Notes: generated by a model from the letters alone, not told the origin. Counted from the stretch's first letter, positions 24,079-33,518 are shown. The stretch: 64,000 nt of DNA from Arthrobacter sp. zg-Y20 (GCF_030142075.1 NZ_CP126241.1:806001-870000); one strand, 5' to 3'. Translations and numbers: made by a program.

Positions 24079-25134
24079 TCAAAGCGCCGGCGATGACACA
24101 GCCTGCAGGAAGGTTTCCGTTATGGCGGCGTGGTCCAGGGCAGTGGCCACCGAGATCACGGGCGCCGGGGCCAGGAGTCCGTGCACCGTGTCCTCGCCGG
24201 CAATCACGCGGCGGTCCACCAGGGTCTGTCCCCGGCTGTGCCCGGCCAGTTCCACCCGGACCGGATAGTCCTGCAGCACCACGGTCTCGGGTGCGGCGAT
24301 CAGGCAGGCTGCCCCGGCGTCGCCCATGGTCACCGGCGGCAGCCCGCCGTCGTCGGCCTGCGCCAGCGTTTGTGCCGCCGCCGGAACCGCCGCCGGTGCC
24401 GCCGCCTGCACCGCCGCGCGCGCCCCGGAGGCGAGCAGCGTCCCCACCAGCCGTGCACCCGGATCGCCGGACCCCTCCAAGGCCAGGTACTGCTGCGCGT
24501 CCACGGTGGCGAGGGTAAAAACGTCCAGCCCGTACATGGTCACGGGCAGGCCGGAATCCAGCACCACGGCCAGTGCCTCCGGGTCCTGCCAGGCGTTGAA
24601 CTCGGCATGCGACGTGGCGTTGCCGATCCCGGCCGACCCGCCCATAAACACAATCCGGGCCAGCTTCCGTGCCGTGCGCGGATAGGCACGCAGGAACACG
24701 GCAATGTTGGTCAGCGGTCCGATGCCCAGAAGCGTCACGGGTTCGGGGGAGTCCTCGATGGTGCGGTGCAGCAGCTCGACGGCGGCCAGCGGCGAGGGAG
24801 CCGCCGGACTGACCGGCAGGGTCAGCCCGCCCAATCCGTTGGCTCCATGGAAGGCGTGCGCATTGCGCGGTTCGTTGATCAGCGGCCGTTCGGCTCCGCG
24901 GGCCACCGGGATGTCCGGCCTCCCGGCCACCGCCAGCACATCGAGGGTGTTGCGCAGCACCTGGTCGACGTCGGTGTTCCCGGAAACGCAGGTGACGGCC
25001 CGCAGGTCGATTCGCGGGCTGCGGGCCAGGAACGTCAGGGCCAGGGCATCGTCCATACCGGTGTCGACGTCGGCAATGACGGGAACCGGCGGCTGTGGCC
25101 GGGACGTGGGAGGGGAAGGAGGAGAGGAAGGCAC
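24079..25134 (-). CDS. Nucleoside hydrolase
   Basis: A 351-residue inosine-uridine-type nucleoside hydrolase, which cleaves the N-glycosidic bond of nucleosides to base and ribose. The Ca2+-binding motif DVDTGMDDAL is at residues 22-31 (Asp22, Asp24, Asp28, Asp29), followed by VSGNTDVDQVLRNTL, HGANGLGG, LLGIGPLTNIA, MGGSAGIGNAT with AEFNAWQDPEA, and near the end a His-containing HGLLAPAP. Start GTG at 25134. An Ala-rich, probably flexible loop (ARAAVQAAAPAAVPAAAQ) is unusual. The gene is divergent from an FAD oxidoreductase gene 86 bp away. Substrate preference cannot be read from the sequence. Confidence 0.9.
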   Translation of the reverse strand: MPSSPPSPPTSRPQPPVPVIADVDTGMDDALALTFLARSPRIDLRAVTCVSGNTDVDQVLRNTLDVLAVAGRPDIPVARGAERPLINEPRNAHAFHGANGLGGLTLPVSPAAPSPLAAVELLHRTIEDSPEPVTLLGIGPLTNIAVFLRAYPRTARKLARIVFMGGSAGIGNATSHAEFNAWQDPEALAVVLDSGLPVTMYGLDVFTLATVDAQQYLALEGSGDPGARLVGTLLASGARAAVQAAAPAAVPAAAQTLAQADDGGLPPVTMGDAGAACLIAAPETVVLQDYPVRVELAGHSRGQTLVDRRVIAGEDTVHGLLAPAPVISVATALDHAAITETFLQAVSSPAL

Positions 25135-25220
25135 ACGCCGGCTTTCGTTTGATCTGCTGCCCGCGGGCAGGGAAGGTATCTAGAGAATAGGACACTTCGG
25201 GCAGGGACAAGGGGATGGCC

Positions 25221-26354
25221 ATGACGGACACCAACGGGACCCGGCGCGTTGCCGTGCTGGGCGGCGGCATCATGGGTGTTTCGACGGCGGTGCAGCTGCT
25301 GCGCGGCGGGGCCGCGGTGGTGTTGGTGACTGAGGCAGGCATTGCCAGCGGGGCGTCCGGCCGGTCCCTGGCCTGGCTGAATTCCGCGGGCCCAAAGTCT
25401 GGGGCCTACCACCGGCTGCGGCTGGCCGGCATTGACCGCTACCGCACGCTGCTGGCGCAGAACCCGGGGATTGGCTGGCTGGGTTTCGGCGGCGGACTGT
25501 ACTGGGCGTCAGCCGCTGATGAGGCGGACACGCGGGAGCGGCACGACACCGAGGCGGCGCACGGCTACGACTCCCGGCTGCTGCCGCAGGACACCGCGGT
25601 GAACGTGCTGCCGGGCATCGACCCCGCGGTGGCCCCGGAAGCCGTCACCGGTCCGGTGTTGCACAACCCGGGCGAAGGCTGGGTGAGCCTGCCGCACCTG
25701 GTGCAGCACCTGATGCAGGAGTTCACCGCCCGCGGCGGTGAACTGGTAACCGGGGCCGGGAAGGCCGCCGTCGTCCTGGCGGACGGGCGGGCAGCAGGAC
25801 TGAGGCTCGCGGACGGACGCGGGATTGCCGCTGATGCGGTGCTGGTGGCGGCCGGTGCCGATACTCCTGCCGTGGTGCGGCCGCTGGGGGTGGACCTTCC
25901 GGATGCCTCGGACCTGGCCCTGCTGGTCATCACCGAGCCGGTGGAAACATCTCTGGCCGCGGTGCTGAACACGCCGCGCGTCTCGGTCCGTCCGCATCCG
26001 GGCAACCGGCTGGCGATGGATTCCTCCTGGTACCTGGACCGGATCACGCGGAACGCGGACGGCAGCTACGCCATTGATCCGGCCGTGGTGCAGGAGCTGA
26101 TTGGAGAGGCGTCCAAGGTGCTGGCCGGGCAGCCGGAGCTGCGCGCGGCGGAGCATCTGGCCGGCCGCAAACCGATTCCCGGCGACGGCGAGCCGGTGCT
26201 GGGGGAACTCCCCACCGTGCCCGGCTGTTTTGTGGCCTTTACCCACTCCGGTGCAACGCTGGGCCTGATTGCCGGCGAGCTGCTGGCCGGTGAAATCCTC
26301 ACTGGCCGCCGGCATCCGCTGCTGGCCGGGTTCCGGGCGGAACGCTTCAGCTAG
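25221..26354 (+). CDS. FAD-dependent amino-acid-oxidase-like oxidoreductase
   Basis: A 377-residue DAO-family flavoenzyme. The N-terminal FAD-binding motif is VAVLGGGIMGVSTAVQLLRGG, followed by SGASGRSLAWLN; the C-terminus has GRKPIPGDGEPVLGELP and FTHSGATLGLIAGELLA, typical of sarcosine/D-amino-acid oxidase relatives. The start is set at ATG 25221 because AAGGGG lies 6 nt before it; the ATG at 25215 lies right against the ribosome binding site. Substrate unknown, probably an amine or amino acid. It ends overlapping by 8 bp with the convergent ROK regulator gene. Confidence 0.87.
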   Translation: MTDTNGTRRVAVLGGGIMGVSTAVQLLRGGAAVVLVTEAGIASGASGRSLAWLNSAGPKSGAYHRLRLAGIDRYRTLLAQNPGIGWLGFGGGLYWASAADEADTRERHDTEAAHGYDSRLLPQDTAVNVLPGIDPAVAPEAVTGPVLHNPGEGWVSLPHLVQHLMQEFTARGGELVTGAGKAAVVLADGRAAGLRLADGRGIAADAVLVAAGADTPAVVRPLGVDLPDASDLALLVITEPVETSLAAVLNTPRVSVRPHPGNRLAMDSSWYLDRITRNADGSYAIDPAVVQELIGEASKVLAGQPELRAAEHLAGRKPIPGDGEPVLGELPTVPGCFVAFTHSGATLGLIAGELLAGEILTGRRHPLLAGFRAERFS

Positions 26355-27576
26355 CCTCGACGTCGGAGAGTGCGGCGGCGCCGTTCGCCGGGTCCGCCGA
26401 CGGCGCGGCCAACAGCGGTGCGAACACCAGTTCGGCGGCACCCACCAGCAGCAGCTCCGAGCGCAGGGCCGCTCGGCGCAGCTGCACCCGCCCGCCCAGG
26501 CCGGCGATGGCGTCGCCGGCCACGGAGCCCTGCAGCCGCTCCGGGTTGCAGGCAAACAGCGTGCCCAGGAAACCGCCGAGCACTATGGTCTCCGGGTTGA
26601 AGATGTTCACGAAGTTGGTCAGCGCCACGGCGAGGTGGTCCAGCTGCCGGTCCGCTTCGGCCCGAACCGCGGCGGAACGGGGTTCGGCCATGGCGGCATC
26701 CAACGTGTCCTGGTCCGCGCGTTCCAGACCCAGTGCCGCCAGCAGGCGGGGCAGGTTCACTTCCGTTTCCAGGCAGCCGCGCCGGCCGCAGTGGCACAGT
26801 GCCCCGTTGCTGCGGACCATGGTGTGGCCCAGTTCGCCGGCGTATCCGTCGGCTCCGCGCAGGGGTTCGCCGGCCGCGATGATTCCGCCGCCGATGCCGC
26901 TGGCGCTGCCGTTGAGGTACACGGCGTTACCGGCGTCGACGGCGGCGCCGAATAGGCTTTCGGCCACGGAGGCCAGCGTGGCGTCGTTGCCGGCGAAGAC
27001 CGGCAGGTCCAGGGCTTCCGCCAGCGGTGCGGCCAGCGGTTCGTTCCGCCAGCCCAGGTGCGGAGCCAGCAGTACCAGGCCGTCGGTGGTGCGGGTGAGC
27101 CCGGGAACGGCTACGCCCACTCCCACAATCCGGTCCAGGGTTTCCAGCTCGCCGGACATTGCGGCAAGGGCGGCACGGGTGAGCTCCACGGTGTCCGGGA
27201 CGCCGGGGGCGGCGGGTGTTTCGCAGCGGATTCGCCGGTGCACGCGCCCGCCCAGGCCCACCAACCCCACGGTGACGGCGTCGACGTCGGGATGGACCGC
27301 CACGGCTGCCACCTGCTCATTGGGGTGCACCAGGGGGCTGGGCCGCCCCACCCGTCCGGCGGGCGGATTGGTTTCATACGCCAAACCCATGGCGGCCAGT
27401 TCCCCGGCCAGGGCGCCCACGGTGGAGCGGTTGAAACCGGTCCGGCGGGTCAGCTCGGCCCGGGACAGCGGTCCGTGCCGGTGCAGCAGGGTCAGCACCC
27501 GGGACAGGTTAGTTGCCCGCAGGCTGTCGGTCCCGCCTCCGGCCGGGCCCGTGGTCTTGCTGTTCCTGCCGGCCAT
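26347..27576 (-). CDS. xylR: ROK-family transcriptional repressor, likely XylR
   Basis: A ROK-type regulator of 409 residues counted from ATG 27576. The N-terminal winged helix-turn-helix is LSRAELTRRTGFNRSTVGAL; the ROK sugar-binding part has VGVGVAVPGL, FAGNDATLASVAE, and the zinc motif CHCGRRGCLE. The frame is open to 27723, but that extension includes the xylA promoter and a GSFTGSFTG repeat, so the later start is preferred. It is divergent from xylA-xylB, which by analogy it represses in the absence of xylose. Identity as XylR rests on position and family. Confidence 0.85.
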   Translation of the reverse strand: MAGRNSKTTGPAGGGTDSLRATNLSRVLTLLHRHGPLSRAELTRRTGFNRSTVGALAGELAAMGLAYETNPPAGRVGRPSPLVHPNEQVAAVAVHPDVDAVTVGLVGLGGRVHRRIRCETPAAPGVPDTVELTRAALAAMSGELETLDRIVGVGVAVPGLTRTTDGLVLLAPHLGWRNEPLAAPLAEALDLPVFAGNDATLASVAESLFGAAVDAGNAVYLNGSASGIGGGIIAAGEPLRGADGYAGELGHTMVRSNGALCHCGRRGCLETEVNLPRLLAALGLERADQDTLDAAMAEPRSAAVRAEADRQLDHLAVALTNFVNIFNPETIVLGGFLGTLFACNPERLQGSVAGDAIAGLGGRVQLRRAALRSELLLVGAAELVFAPLLAAPSADPANGAAALSDVEAS

Positions 27577-27660
27577 GCCGCCGATCCCCCTGCCCGTGAA
27601 ACTGCCCGTGAAGCTGCCCGTGTACCAGCCTGCCAGCCCCTGCTTGGGCCCGGCTGCCGC

Positions 27661-27680
27661 TTTCAGCGTACCCGCTGAAA
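27661..27680. promoter_or_regulatory. Palindromic operator upstream of xylA
   Basis: Perfect 8-bp inverted repeat TTTCAGCG-TACC-CGCTGAAA ending 3 bp before the xylA -35 box, between xylR and xylA. Likely binding site of the divergently encoded ROK regulator. Confidence 0.6.
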
Positions 27681-27683
27681 CCG

Positions 27684-27712
27684 TTGACACCCCCGCTTCG
27701 CCGGAATATGTT
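27684..27712 (+). promoter_or_regulatory. Sigma-70-type promoter of xylA
   Basis: TTGACA, 17 nt, TATGTT. The -35 is a perfect consensus match and the spacing is ideal. It lies about 36 bp upstream of the GTG start. Confidence 0.8.
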
Positions 27713-27748
27713 GTGGCTACCAACTAATTCTTGCGACCTGGAGCTAAC

Positions 27749-28936
27749 GTGACAATGACGCCATCGCCTTCTGACCGTTTTACCTTCGGCCTGTGGACCA
27801 TCGGCTGGACCGGAACGGACCCCTTCGGCACTCCCACCCGCGCCAACCTGGATCCCATCGAAGGCATGCATAAGCTCGCCGAACTGGGCGCCTACGGGGT
27901 GACCTTCCACGACAATGACCTGGTGCCGTTCGATGCCTCTGCGCAGGAACGGGACCTGATCCTGAAGAACTTCACCAACGCCCTGGCCGAAACCGGCCTA
28001 AAGGCGCCCATGGTGACCACCAACCTGTTCACCCATCCGGTCTTCAAGGACGGCGGCTTCACCTCCAATGACCGGTCCGTGCGCCGCTTCGCGCTGCGCA
28101 AGGTGCTGCGCAACATTGACCTGGCCGCCGAACTCGGTGCGGAGACCTTCGTGATGTGGGGCGGCCGGGAAGGCAGCGAATATGACGGGTCCAAGGACTT
28201 CGCCGCGGCGTTTGAGCGGATGAAGGAAGGCGTGGACACGGTAGCCGGCTACGTGAAGGAAAAGGGCTACGGCCTGCGCCTGGCCATTGAGCCCAAACCC
28301 AACGAACCGCGCGGCGACATTTTCCTGCCGACCATCGGTCACGCGCTGGCGTTCATTGCCCAGCTGGAGAACGGCGACATTGTTGGCCTGAACCCGGAGA
28401 CGGGGCACGAGCAGATGGCCGGGCTGAACTTCACCCACGGCATCGCCCAGGCCCTGTGGTCCGGCAAGCTGTTCCACATTGACCTCAACGGGCAGAAGTC
28501 CATCAAGTTCGACCAGGACCTGGTCTTCGGCCACGGCGACCTCACCAGCGCCTTCTTCACCGTGGACCTGCTGGAAAACGGTTTCCCCAACGGCGGTCCG
28601 CGCTACGAGGGCCCGCGCCACTTCGACTACAAGCCCTCCCGCACCGAGGGCTACCCCGGAGTCTGGGAATCAGCCAAGGCCAATATGGACATGTACCTGC
28701 TGCTCAAGGAACGCGCCACCGCTTTCCGGGCCGACCCCGAGGTGCAGGAAGCCCTGCAGTACGCCGGGATCGGCGAACTGGCGCAGCCCACGCTGGCCGC
28801 CGGGGAAACCGTCACGGACCTGCTGCAGGATGCCTCCGCTTTCGAGGACTTCGACGCTGCTGCGGCCGCGGAGCGCGACTTCGGGTTCGTGAAGCTGAAC
28901 CAGCTGGCACTGGAACACCTGATGGGTGCCCGCTAG
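27749..28936 (+). CDS. xylA: Xylose isomerase
   Basis: A 395-residue class I xylose isomerase of the actinobacterial type, converting D-xylose to D-xylulose. The core is unmistakable: [14 protein letters not shown], the catalytic His and Asp in [19 protein letters not shown], the metal-binding [35 protein letters not shown] with DLVFGHGDL, and FDYKPSRTE. Translation may begin at GTG 27749, with GGAG 5 nt upstream, or at ATG 27755, two codons later; the mature core is unaffected. First gene of xylA-xylB-galM. Confidence 0.97.
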   Translation: MTMTPSPSDRFTFGLWTIGWTGTDPFGTPTRANLDPIEGMHKLAELGAYGVTFHDNDLVPFDASAQERDLILKNFTNALAETGLKAPMVTTNLFTHPVFKDGGFTSNDRSVRRFALRKVLRNIDLAAELGAETFVMWGGREGSEYDGSKDFAAAFERMKEGVDTVAGYVKEKGYGLRLAIEPKPNEPRGDIFLPTIGHALAFIAQLENGDIVGLNPETGHEQMAGLNFTHGIAQALWSGKLFHIDLNGQKSIKFDQDLVFGHGDLTSAFFTVDLLENGFPNGGPRYEGPRHFDYKPSRTEGYPGVWESAKANMDMYLLLKERATAFRADPEVQEALQYAGIGELAQPTLAAGETVTDLLQDASAFEDFDAAAAAERDFGFVKLNQLALEHLMGAR

Positions 28937-28982
28937 GCTCTCGGACCTAACCGGAATCACACGCGGAAAAGTACTTCCATCC

Positions 28983-29022
28983 GTGCTGCCGCCGGCCCTC
29001 TGGGGGGAGCCGGCGGCAGCAC
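28983..29022 (+). terminator. Perfect 14-bp hairpin between xylA and xylB
   Basis: GTGCTGCCGCCGGC and GCCGGCGGCAGCAC are exact complements with a 12-nt loop. There is no U-run, and it ends just 18 bp before the xylB ATG, so it may act as partial terminator, mRNA stabiliser or processing site rather than a full stop. Confidence 0.6.
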
Positions 29023-29039
29023 CTGTTGAAAGGCCGGGC

Positions 29040-30461
29040 ATGCCCCTCGTCGCCGGAGTCGACAGCTCCACCCAGTCCTGCAAGGTAGTCATCCGCGATG
29101 CGCAGAGCGGCGCCCTGCTGCGCGAGGGCACTGCACGCCATCCCGCCGGCACCGAGGTGGACCCCGAAGCATGGTGGACCGCTCTGCAGGAGGCGCTTGC
29201 CGCTGCCGGAGGTCTGGCGGACGTGGCCGCGGTGTCCGTGGGCGGGCAGCAGCACGGCATGGTCTGCCTGGACGAGACCGGGGCCGTGGTCCGCCCGGCC
29301 CTGCTCTGGAACGACGTCCGTTCTGCGGGAGCGGCTGAACAAATGGTGGCCGACGCCGGCCCGGACGGCGCGCGCTACTGGGCGGACAGCACCGGATCGG
29401 TTCCTGTGGCCGCCTTTACCGCCGCGAAACTGCGCTGGCTGGCGGAGAACGAACCGGACAACGCCGCCCGCACCGCCGCGGTGTGCCTGCCGCACGACTG
29501 GCTGAGCTGGCGGCTGGCCGGATACGGGCCGGGCAGCGGCGCCGAGGGCCTGGCCGCCCTCACCACCGACCGGTCGGACGCCTCCGGCACCGGTTACTGG
29601 TCCCCGGCGAACGGCGAGTACCTGCCGGAGGTCCTGAAGCAGGTCCTGGGCCATGTGCCGCTGCTGCCGCGTTTGCTCGGGCCGCTGGAAGCTGCCGGGC
29701 GCACGCCGTCCGGAGCCCTGATCGGGCCCGGCGCGGGGGATAACGCGGCCGCCGGGCTGGGCGTTGCCGCCGGGGTGGGGGACGTAGTGGTCTCCATCGG
29801 CACTTCCGGTACTGTGTTCGCCGTCGCCGACGCGCCGACGTCGGACGCCACCGGCCTGGTGGCAGGATTCGCTGACGCCACCGGGCACTACCTGCCGCTG
29901 GCCTGCACGCTGAACGCCTCCCGGGTCCTCGACGCCACCGCGGCGATGCTCGGCGTCGACTTGCATGAACTGACCCGCCTGGCGCTCTCCGCCCCGACCG
30001 GAGCGCAGGGCCTGGTGCTGGTGCCGTACTTCGAGGGCGAGCGGACACCCAACCTGCCGGATGCAACCGGTTCCCTGCACGGGGTAACGCTGGCCAATTT
30101 CACCCCCGCGAACCTGGCCCGCGCCGCAGTCGAGGGCATTGCCTGTTCGCTGGCGGACGGGTTCGCCGCGCTGAAGGACACCGGCGTGGACGCGCAGCGG
30201 GTGATCCTGGTGGGCGGCGCCGCCCGGTCCGAGGCGGTGCAGCAGTCCATCGCCGCGGTGTTTGGCCTGCCCGTCACCGTGCCCCGGCCGGGGGAATACG
30301 TGGCCGACGGCGCCGCGCGGCAGGCGGCCGCTGTCCTCACCGGGGACTGGCCGGCCTGGAACGACGGCACGTCCACCGTGGTGACGGCCGATCCGGCGCC
30401 GGAAGTGTTGGCCCGCTACCGGCAGGCCGCTGTCACTCCTACGCTTCCGGCCTCGCGGTAG
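29040..30461 (+). CDS. xylB: Xylulokinase
   Basis: A 473-residue FGGY-family kinase phosphorylating D-xylulose to xylulose 5-phosphate. Motifs: N-terminal [15 protein letters not shown] (ATPase phosphate loop 1), [46 protein letters not shown] with IGTSGTVF, and the adenosine-binding [14 protein letters not shown]. The ATG at 29040 (AAAGG upstream) is selected; the frame extends to 28926 but would cross the intergenic hairpin. It lies 103 bp downstream of xylA in the same unit. Confidence 0.95.
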   Translation: MPLVAGVDSSTQSCKVVIRDAQSGALLREGTARHPAGTEVDPEAWWTALQEALAAAGGLADVAAVSVGGQQHGMVCLDETGAVVRPALLWNDVRSAGAAEQMVADAGPDGARYWADSTGSVPVAAFTAAKLRWLAENEPDNAARTAAVCLPHDWLSWRLAGYGPGSGAEGLAALTTDRSDASGTGYWSPANGEYLPEVLKQVLGHVPLLPRLLGPLEAAGRTPSGALIGPGAGDNAAAGLGVAAGVGDVVVSIGTSGTVFAVADAPTSDATGLVAGFADATGHYLPLACTLNASRVLDATAAMLGVDLHELTRLALSAPTGAQGLVLVPYFEGERTPNLPDATGSLHGVTLANFTPANLARAAVEGIACSLADGFAALKDTGVDAQRVILVGGAARSEAVQQSIAAVFGLPVTVPRPGEYVADGAARQAAAVLTGDWPAWNDGTSTVVTADPAPEVLARYRQAAVTPTLPASR

Positions 30462-30471
30462 GCTCGTGCCC

Positions 30472-31401
30472 ATGACGAACACCGGTTTCCACGGCACAGG
30501 TCCCAACGGCAGCCCCATCGAACTGGCGGCCGGTTCCTACCGCGCCACCATCTACCCGGTTGGCGCCACACTGGCCGCGCTGACCCGGGACGGCCGGCAT
30601 CTGGTGTTGCCGCTGCCCGAGGACACCGTGCCGCACGCCTACACCGGCAAGGTGCTTATGCCCTGGCCCAACCGAATCGTTGGCGGACGCTACTCCTTTG
30701 AGGGCTCTGACTACCAGGTGCCCGTCAACGAACCTGAAACCGGAATGGCCCTGCACGGGCTGGTGTGCTGGGACGAATGGCAGGTAGCCGAGGCCGCTGC
30801 CGACCGCGTGGTGCTGCGGCACCGGCTGATGGGCCAGCCGGGCTATCCCTTCACCCTGGAGCTCGAGGCGGTGTACGCGCTCGACGCCGAGGCCGGCCTG
30901 AGCGTGGAACTGGCCGCCCGCAATGCCGGGGCTTCCGCGGCACCGTACGGTGTCTCCGCCCATCCCTACCTCACCGCGGATCTGGTGCCGGTGGACCGGT
31001 GTGTGCTGGAGGTACCTGCCGCGCAGGTGCTTGGCACCTTGGAGCAGCCGGGCCGTCCGCTGGATCTGGCCGAGCTGCAGGATGTGAAAGGCACTGCGCT
31101 GGCCTTTACGGCCGACGGACCCATCGGCGCCCGCACTGCGGACCATGCGTATGCGGGCCTGCCCGACGGCGAATGGCAGGTCCGCCTCACGGACCCCGAA
31201 ACCGGCGTCGGCTCGGTGCTGTCCGCGGTTGGCAAGGACGCGCCGTGGCTGCAGATCTATTCCGGGGAGCAGATGGGCCGCCTGGGTGTGGCTGCCGAGC
31301 CGATGACCTGCCCGCCGGATGCCTTCAATTCCGGGGAGGGCTTGATTGTGCTGGCTCCGGGAGAGGAGCATCGGCTGGGCTTCGGCATCGCTGCTGCCTG
31401 A
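30472..31401 (+). CDS. galM: Aldose 1-epimerase (mutarotase)
   Basis: A 309-residue mutarotase of the GalM family, expected to interconvert the anomers of xylose or glucose entering the pathway. Features: GSYRATIYPVGATLAALTRD, LMPWPNRIVGGRY, ALHGLVCWDEW, the catalytic His region SAHPYLTA and a C-terminal Glu in FNSGEGLIVLAPGEEH. ATG 30472 is used; an in-frame GTG at 30466 is also possible. It follows xylB by only 10 bp, so it belongs to the xyl operon. Substrate preference is inferred from context. Confidence 0.88.
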   Translation: MTNTGFHGTGPNGSPIELAAGSYRATIYPVGATLAALTRDGRHLVLPLPEDTVPHAYTGKVLMPWPNRIVGGRYSFEGSDYQVPVNEPETGMALHGLVCWDEWQVAEAAADRVVLRHRLMGQPGYPFTLELEAVYALDAEAGLSVELAARNAGASAAPYGVSAHPYLTADLVPVDRCVLEVPAAQVLGTLEQPGRPLDLAELQDVKGTALAFTADGPIGARTADHAYAGLPDGEWQVRLTDPETGVGSVLSAVGKDAPWLQIYSGEQMGRLGVAAEPMTCPPDAFNSGEGLIVLAPGEEHRLGFGIAAA

Positions 31402-31448
31402 CCCGCAGCCCCTGTTACGGGGGAGGGCACGGCTCTAGCATTGCGCCT

Positions 31449-31805
31449 ATGACCCAGGATCCAGTGGAGTCCAATCCAGACCACTACGCCGTGGTGTTTG
31501 AAAATGAGCGTGTGCGCGTGCTGGAGTACCGGGACACCCCGGGGCACATAAGCGTTGCGCACCGGCATCCCGACAGCGTCATGATTACGGCCAGCTCCTT
31601 TCAGCGGCGGTTGCACTCGAGTGCCGGTCCGGCGGGATCCCATATGGATGTGGAACTGCCTGCTGGTGCCGTGCGCTGGCTTCCGGCCCAAGAGCATTAC
31701 GGCGAAAACACGGGTGAGACGGAAACCCACGTTTTTTTCGTGGAGCTCAAGGAACCGAACCCGGCGGGGGAGACACCTGACGTCTTGGGACCCGCGGTCC
31801 CCTGA
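31449..31805 (+). CDS. Cupin-domain protein
   Basis: A 118-residue single-domain cupin-like protein. It has the short beta strand pattern NERVRVLEYRDTPGHISVAHRHPDSV, with the two histidines of the cupin metal motif (HRH), then VELPAGAVRWLPAQEHYGENTG with a third His and Glu. Such small cupins may bind a metal or a small ligand. No ribosome binding site stands out before ATG 31449. It lies 47 bp after galM but probably is not part of the xyl pathway. Function unknown. Confidence 0.75.
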   Translation: MTQDPVESNPDHYAVVFENERVRVLEYRDTPGHISVAHRHPDSVMITASSFQRRLHSSAGPAGSHMDVELPAGAVRWLPAQEHYGENTGETETHVFFVELKEPNPAGETPDVLGPAVP

Positions 31806-31871
31806 CCTCTTCTTTCAGCCGGCGCCGGCGCCAGCCTTGCCGTGCATCCGCAGCGACCATAGACTGCCCGA

Positions 31872-32444
31872 ATGCGCGCCCTCGAGACCGACCGGCTGAC
31901 CCTCCGCCTGTTCACCGCCGACAACGCCGACTTTGTCCTCGACCTGTACTCCCGGATGGACGTGCAGCGCTATATCAGCGGCCACCCCCCGAAGCTGATG
32001 AAGGACCGGACCGAGGCAGTTGCGCTCATCGAGGCGTGGACCCGCCGGGACGACGGAACCTGCGGCATTTGGGCCGTGCAGGAGAAGGCGGCGGAGGACA
32101 ACGTCGCCGGGCAGCTCACCGGGACGCTCCTGCTGAAGCCCATACCGGCGTCGGGCCCGGAACTGCAGGAGTCCGGCGACATTGAAATCGGCTGGCACTT
32201 CCACCCGGACTTCTGGGGGCGGGGCTATGCGCCGGAGGCTGCAGCCGCCGTCCTGCAGCATGGGTTCGACGCCGGCCTTCCCCGCATTGTGGCAGTAACC
32301 AATCCCGCCAACACGGCGTCGATGCGGGTCTGCGGGAAAATCGGGCTCCAGGCGCAGGGCACCACCGACCGGTACTACAACAAGACCTGCCAGCTCTTCA
32401 CCGCTGACAATCCCGCCGGGAACAACGCCGGTGCGGAGAGCTAG
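31872..32444 (+). CDS. GNAT-family N-acetyltransferase
   Basis: A 190-residue acetyltransferase of the RimJ/RimL-like group. It opens with MRALETDRLTLRLFTADNADFVLDLYS. The acetyl-CoA-binding segment is IGWHFHPDFWGRGYAPEAAAAVL, followed by RIVAVTNPANTASMRVCGKIGL, the usual N-x-x-S/A-xx-V-x-K-G pattern. The substrate is unknown. Its TAG stop at 32442-32444 overlaps, in the CTAG sequence, the stop of the convergent esterase gene. Confidence 0.88.
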   Translation: MRALETDRLTLRLFTADNADFVLDLYSRMDVQRYISGHPPKLMKDRTEAVALIEAWTRRDDGTCGIWAVQEKAAEDNVAGQLTGTLLLKPIPASGPELQESGDIEIGWHFHPDFWGRGYAPEAAAAVLQHGFDAGLPRIVAVTNPANTASMRVCGKIGLQAQGTTDRYYNKTCQLFTADNPAGNNAGAES

Positions 32445-33436
32445 CCCTCCCCGAACTGCTTGCGCAGGAACGCCAGCGCGGCGAGTTCATCCTCGCTGCC
32501 CCCGGCCTCGTGCTGGTTGAAGGGCCAGACGGAGAGTTCCTTTGGGCCGGCATAGGAGTTGTAGGCGGCGTACACCGTGGACGGGGGAGTGGTGGTATCC
32601 ATCAGGCCCACCGCGAACAGCGCCGGTGCGGAGGCGCGCGGCACCAGGTTCACGACGTCGAAATAGCGCAGCGTCTGCATCACCTGCTGCGCCGTCCCGC
32701 GCTGCATGGACAGGAAATCGGTGATTTCCCGGTACGGGTAGGCATCGGTAACGGTCAGCGCCCGCGGAAAGTCCGAAAGGAACGGGACCAGGGCGACGAC
32801 GGCGGCCACCTCCGGATACAGGGCGGCAGCCGCCAGAGCCAGCCCGCCGCCCTGGCTCATCCCCAGCACCGCCACCCGATCCGGATCCACCGGCGCCAAA
32901 CCCCTGCCCGCAAGTGAACGCATGGCCTCCACCGCCCGGACGGCATCGGTGATCAGCCGGCGGTAGTAATACGTCTGCGGATCGAGCACCCCGCGGGTCA
33001 TCACCCCCGGAACCTGGGGACCGGCACTGCCGGCGGCATCCGGCGTTGTGCCCGTGCTCCAGCCGGCACCCTGCCCGCGGGTGTCCATCTGCAGGTGCGC
33101 GAAGCCGGCCGAAGCCCAGAACAGGCTCTCGTGTGCGTCGCCCCGGCCGCCGCCGTAGCCCACAAACTGCACCACGCCCGGCAGCGGGCCGTCGCCGCGG
33201 ATGCTCCGGGCGGGCAGCCGCAGCCAGGCCCGGATCGGGTCACCGGCGAAGCCCGGGAACACCACGTCGTAGACCTCAACCGTCCGCAATCCGCTGGGGA
33301 AGGGGGTGACCTCCACCTCCAGAGGATGCACGCGCGCCTGGTCCAGGGTGTCCGCCCAGAACCGGTCCAGGTCCTCCGGAGCGCTGGTGCTGCCGCGGTA
33401 GGTGGCAAGTTCTTCGGCCGGCAGATCGTAATACAT
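32441..33436 (-). CDS. Acetylxylan-esterase-like enzyme (CE7, AXE1)
   Basis: A 331-residue alpha/beta hydrolase of the AXE1/CE7 family, which removes acetyl groups from xylo-oligosaccharides or cephalosporins. The start is ATG 33436 (MYYDLPAEELATYRGSTSAP). Seen: the oxyanion region FVGYGGGRGDAHE, QMDTRGQGAGWS, the nucleophile motif GMSQGGG with Ser194, the Asp in FAVGLMDTTTPPS and the catalytic His in NQHEAGG. It lies just downstream of the GH3 glycosidase gene on the same strand and ends the sugar ABC-GH3 unit, so xylan side-chain deacetylation is a good guess. Confidence 0.9.
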   Translation of the reverse strand: MYYDLPAEELATYRGSTSAPEDLDRFWADTLDQARVHPLEVEVTPFPSGLRTVEVYDVVFPGFAGDPIRAWLRLPARSIRGDGPLPGVVQFVGYGGGRGDAHESLFWASAGFAHLQMDTRGQGAGWSTGTTPDAAGSAGPQVPGVMTRGVLDPQTYYYRRLITDAVRAVEAMRSLAGRGLAPVDPDRVAVLGMSQGGGLALAAAALYPEVAAVVALVPFLSDFPRALTVTDAYPYREITDFLSMQRGTAQQVMQTLRYFDVVNLVPRASAPALFAVGLMDTTTPPSTVYAAYNSYAGPKELSVWPFNQHEAGGSEDELAALAFLRKQFGEG

Positions 33437-33476
33437 GCGGCTCCCGGGTGTCGTAGGGGTGCAGGCGGTGCGGACC

Positions 33477-33518
33477 GGTGCGGCTCAATCGGTGCGGCTC
33501 AATCCATGCTGCTCAATC
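33477..33518. repeat. 14-bp tandem repeat overlapping the GH3 stop codon
   Basis: GGTGCGGCTCAATC twice, then CATGCTGCTCAATC, directly in tandem; the last copy holds the GH3 TGA stop (33513-33515). It lies between the GH3 and esterase genes. Confidence 0.85.

Noticed and set aside
24130-25152. 340-residue plus-strand frame opposite the nucleoside hydrolase
   Set aside because: No recognisable fold; the minus-strand gene has full catalytic motifs.
28983-29022. Riboswitch upstream of xylB
   Set aside because: A single perfect hairpin without conserved multi-stem structure; no known ligand class matches.
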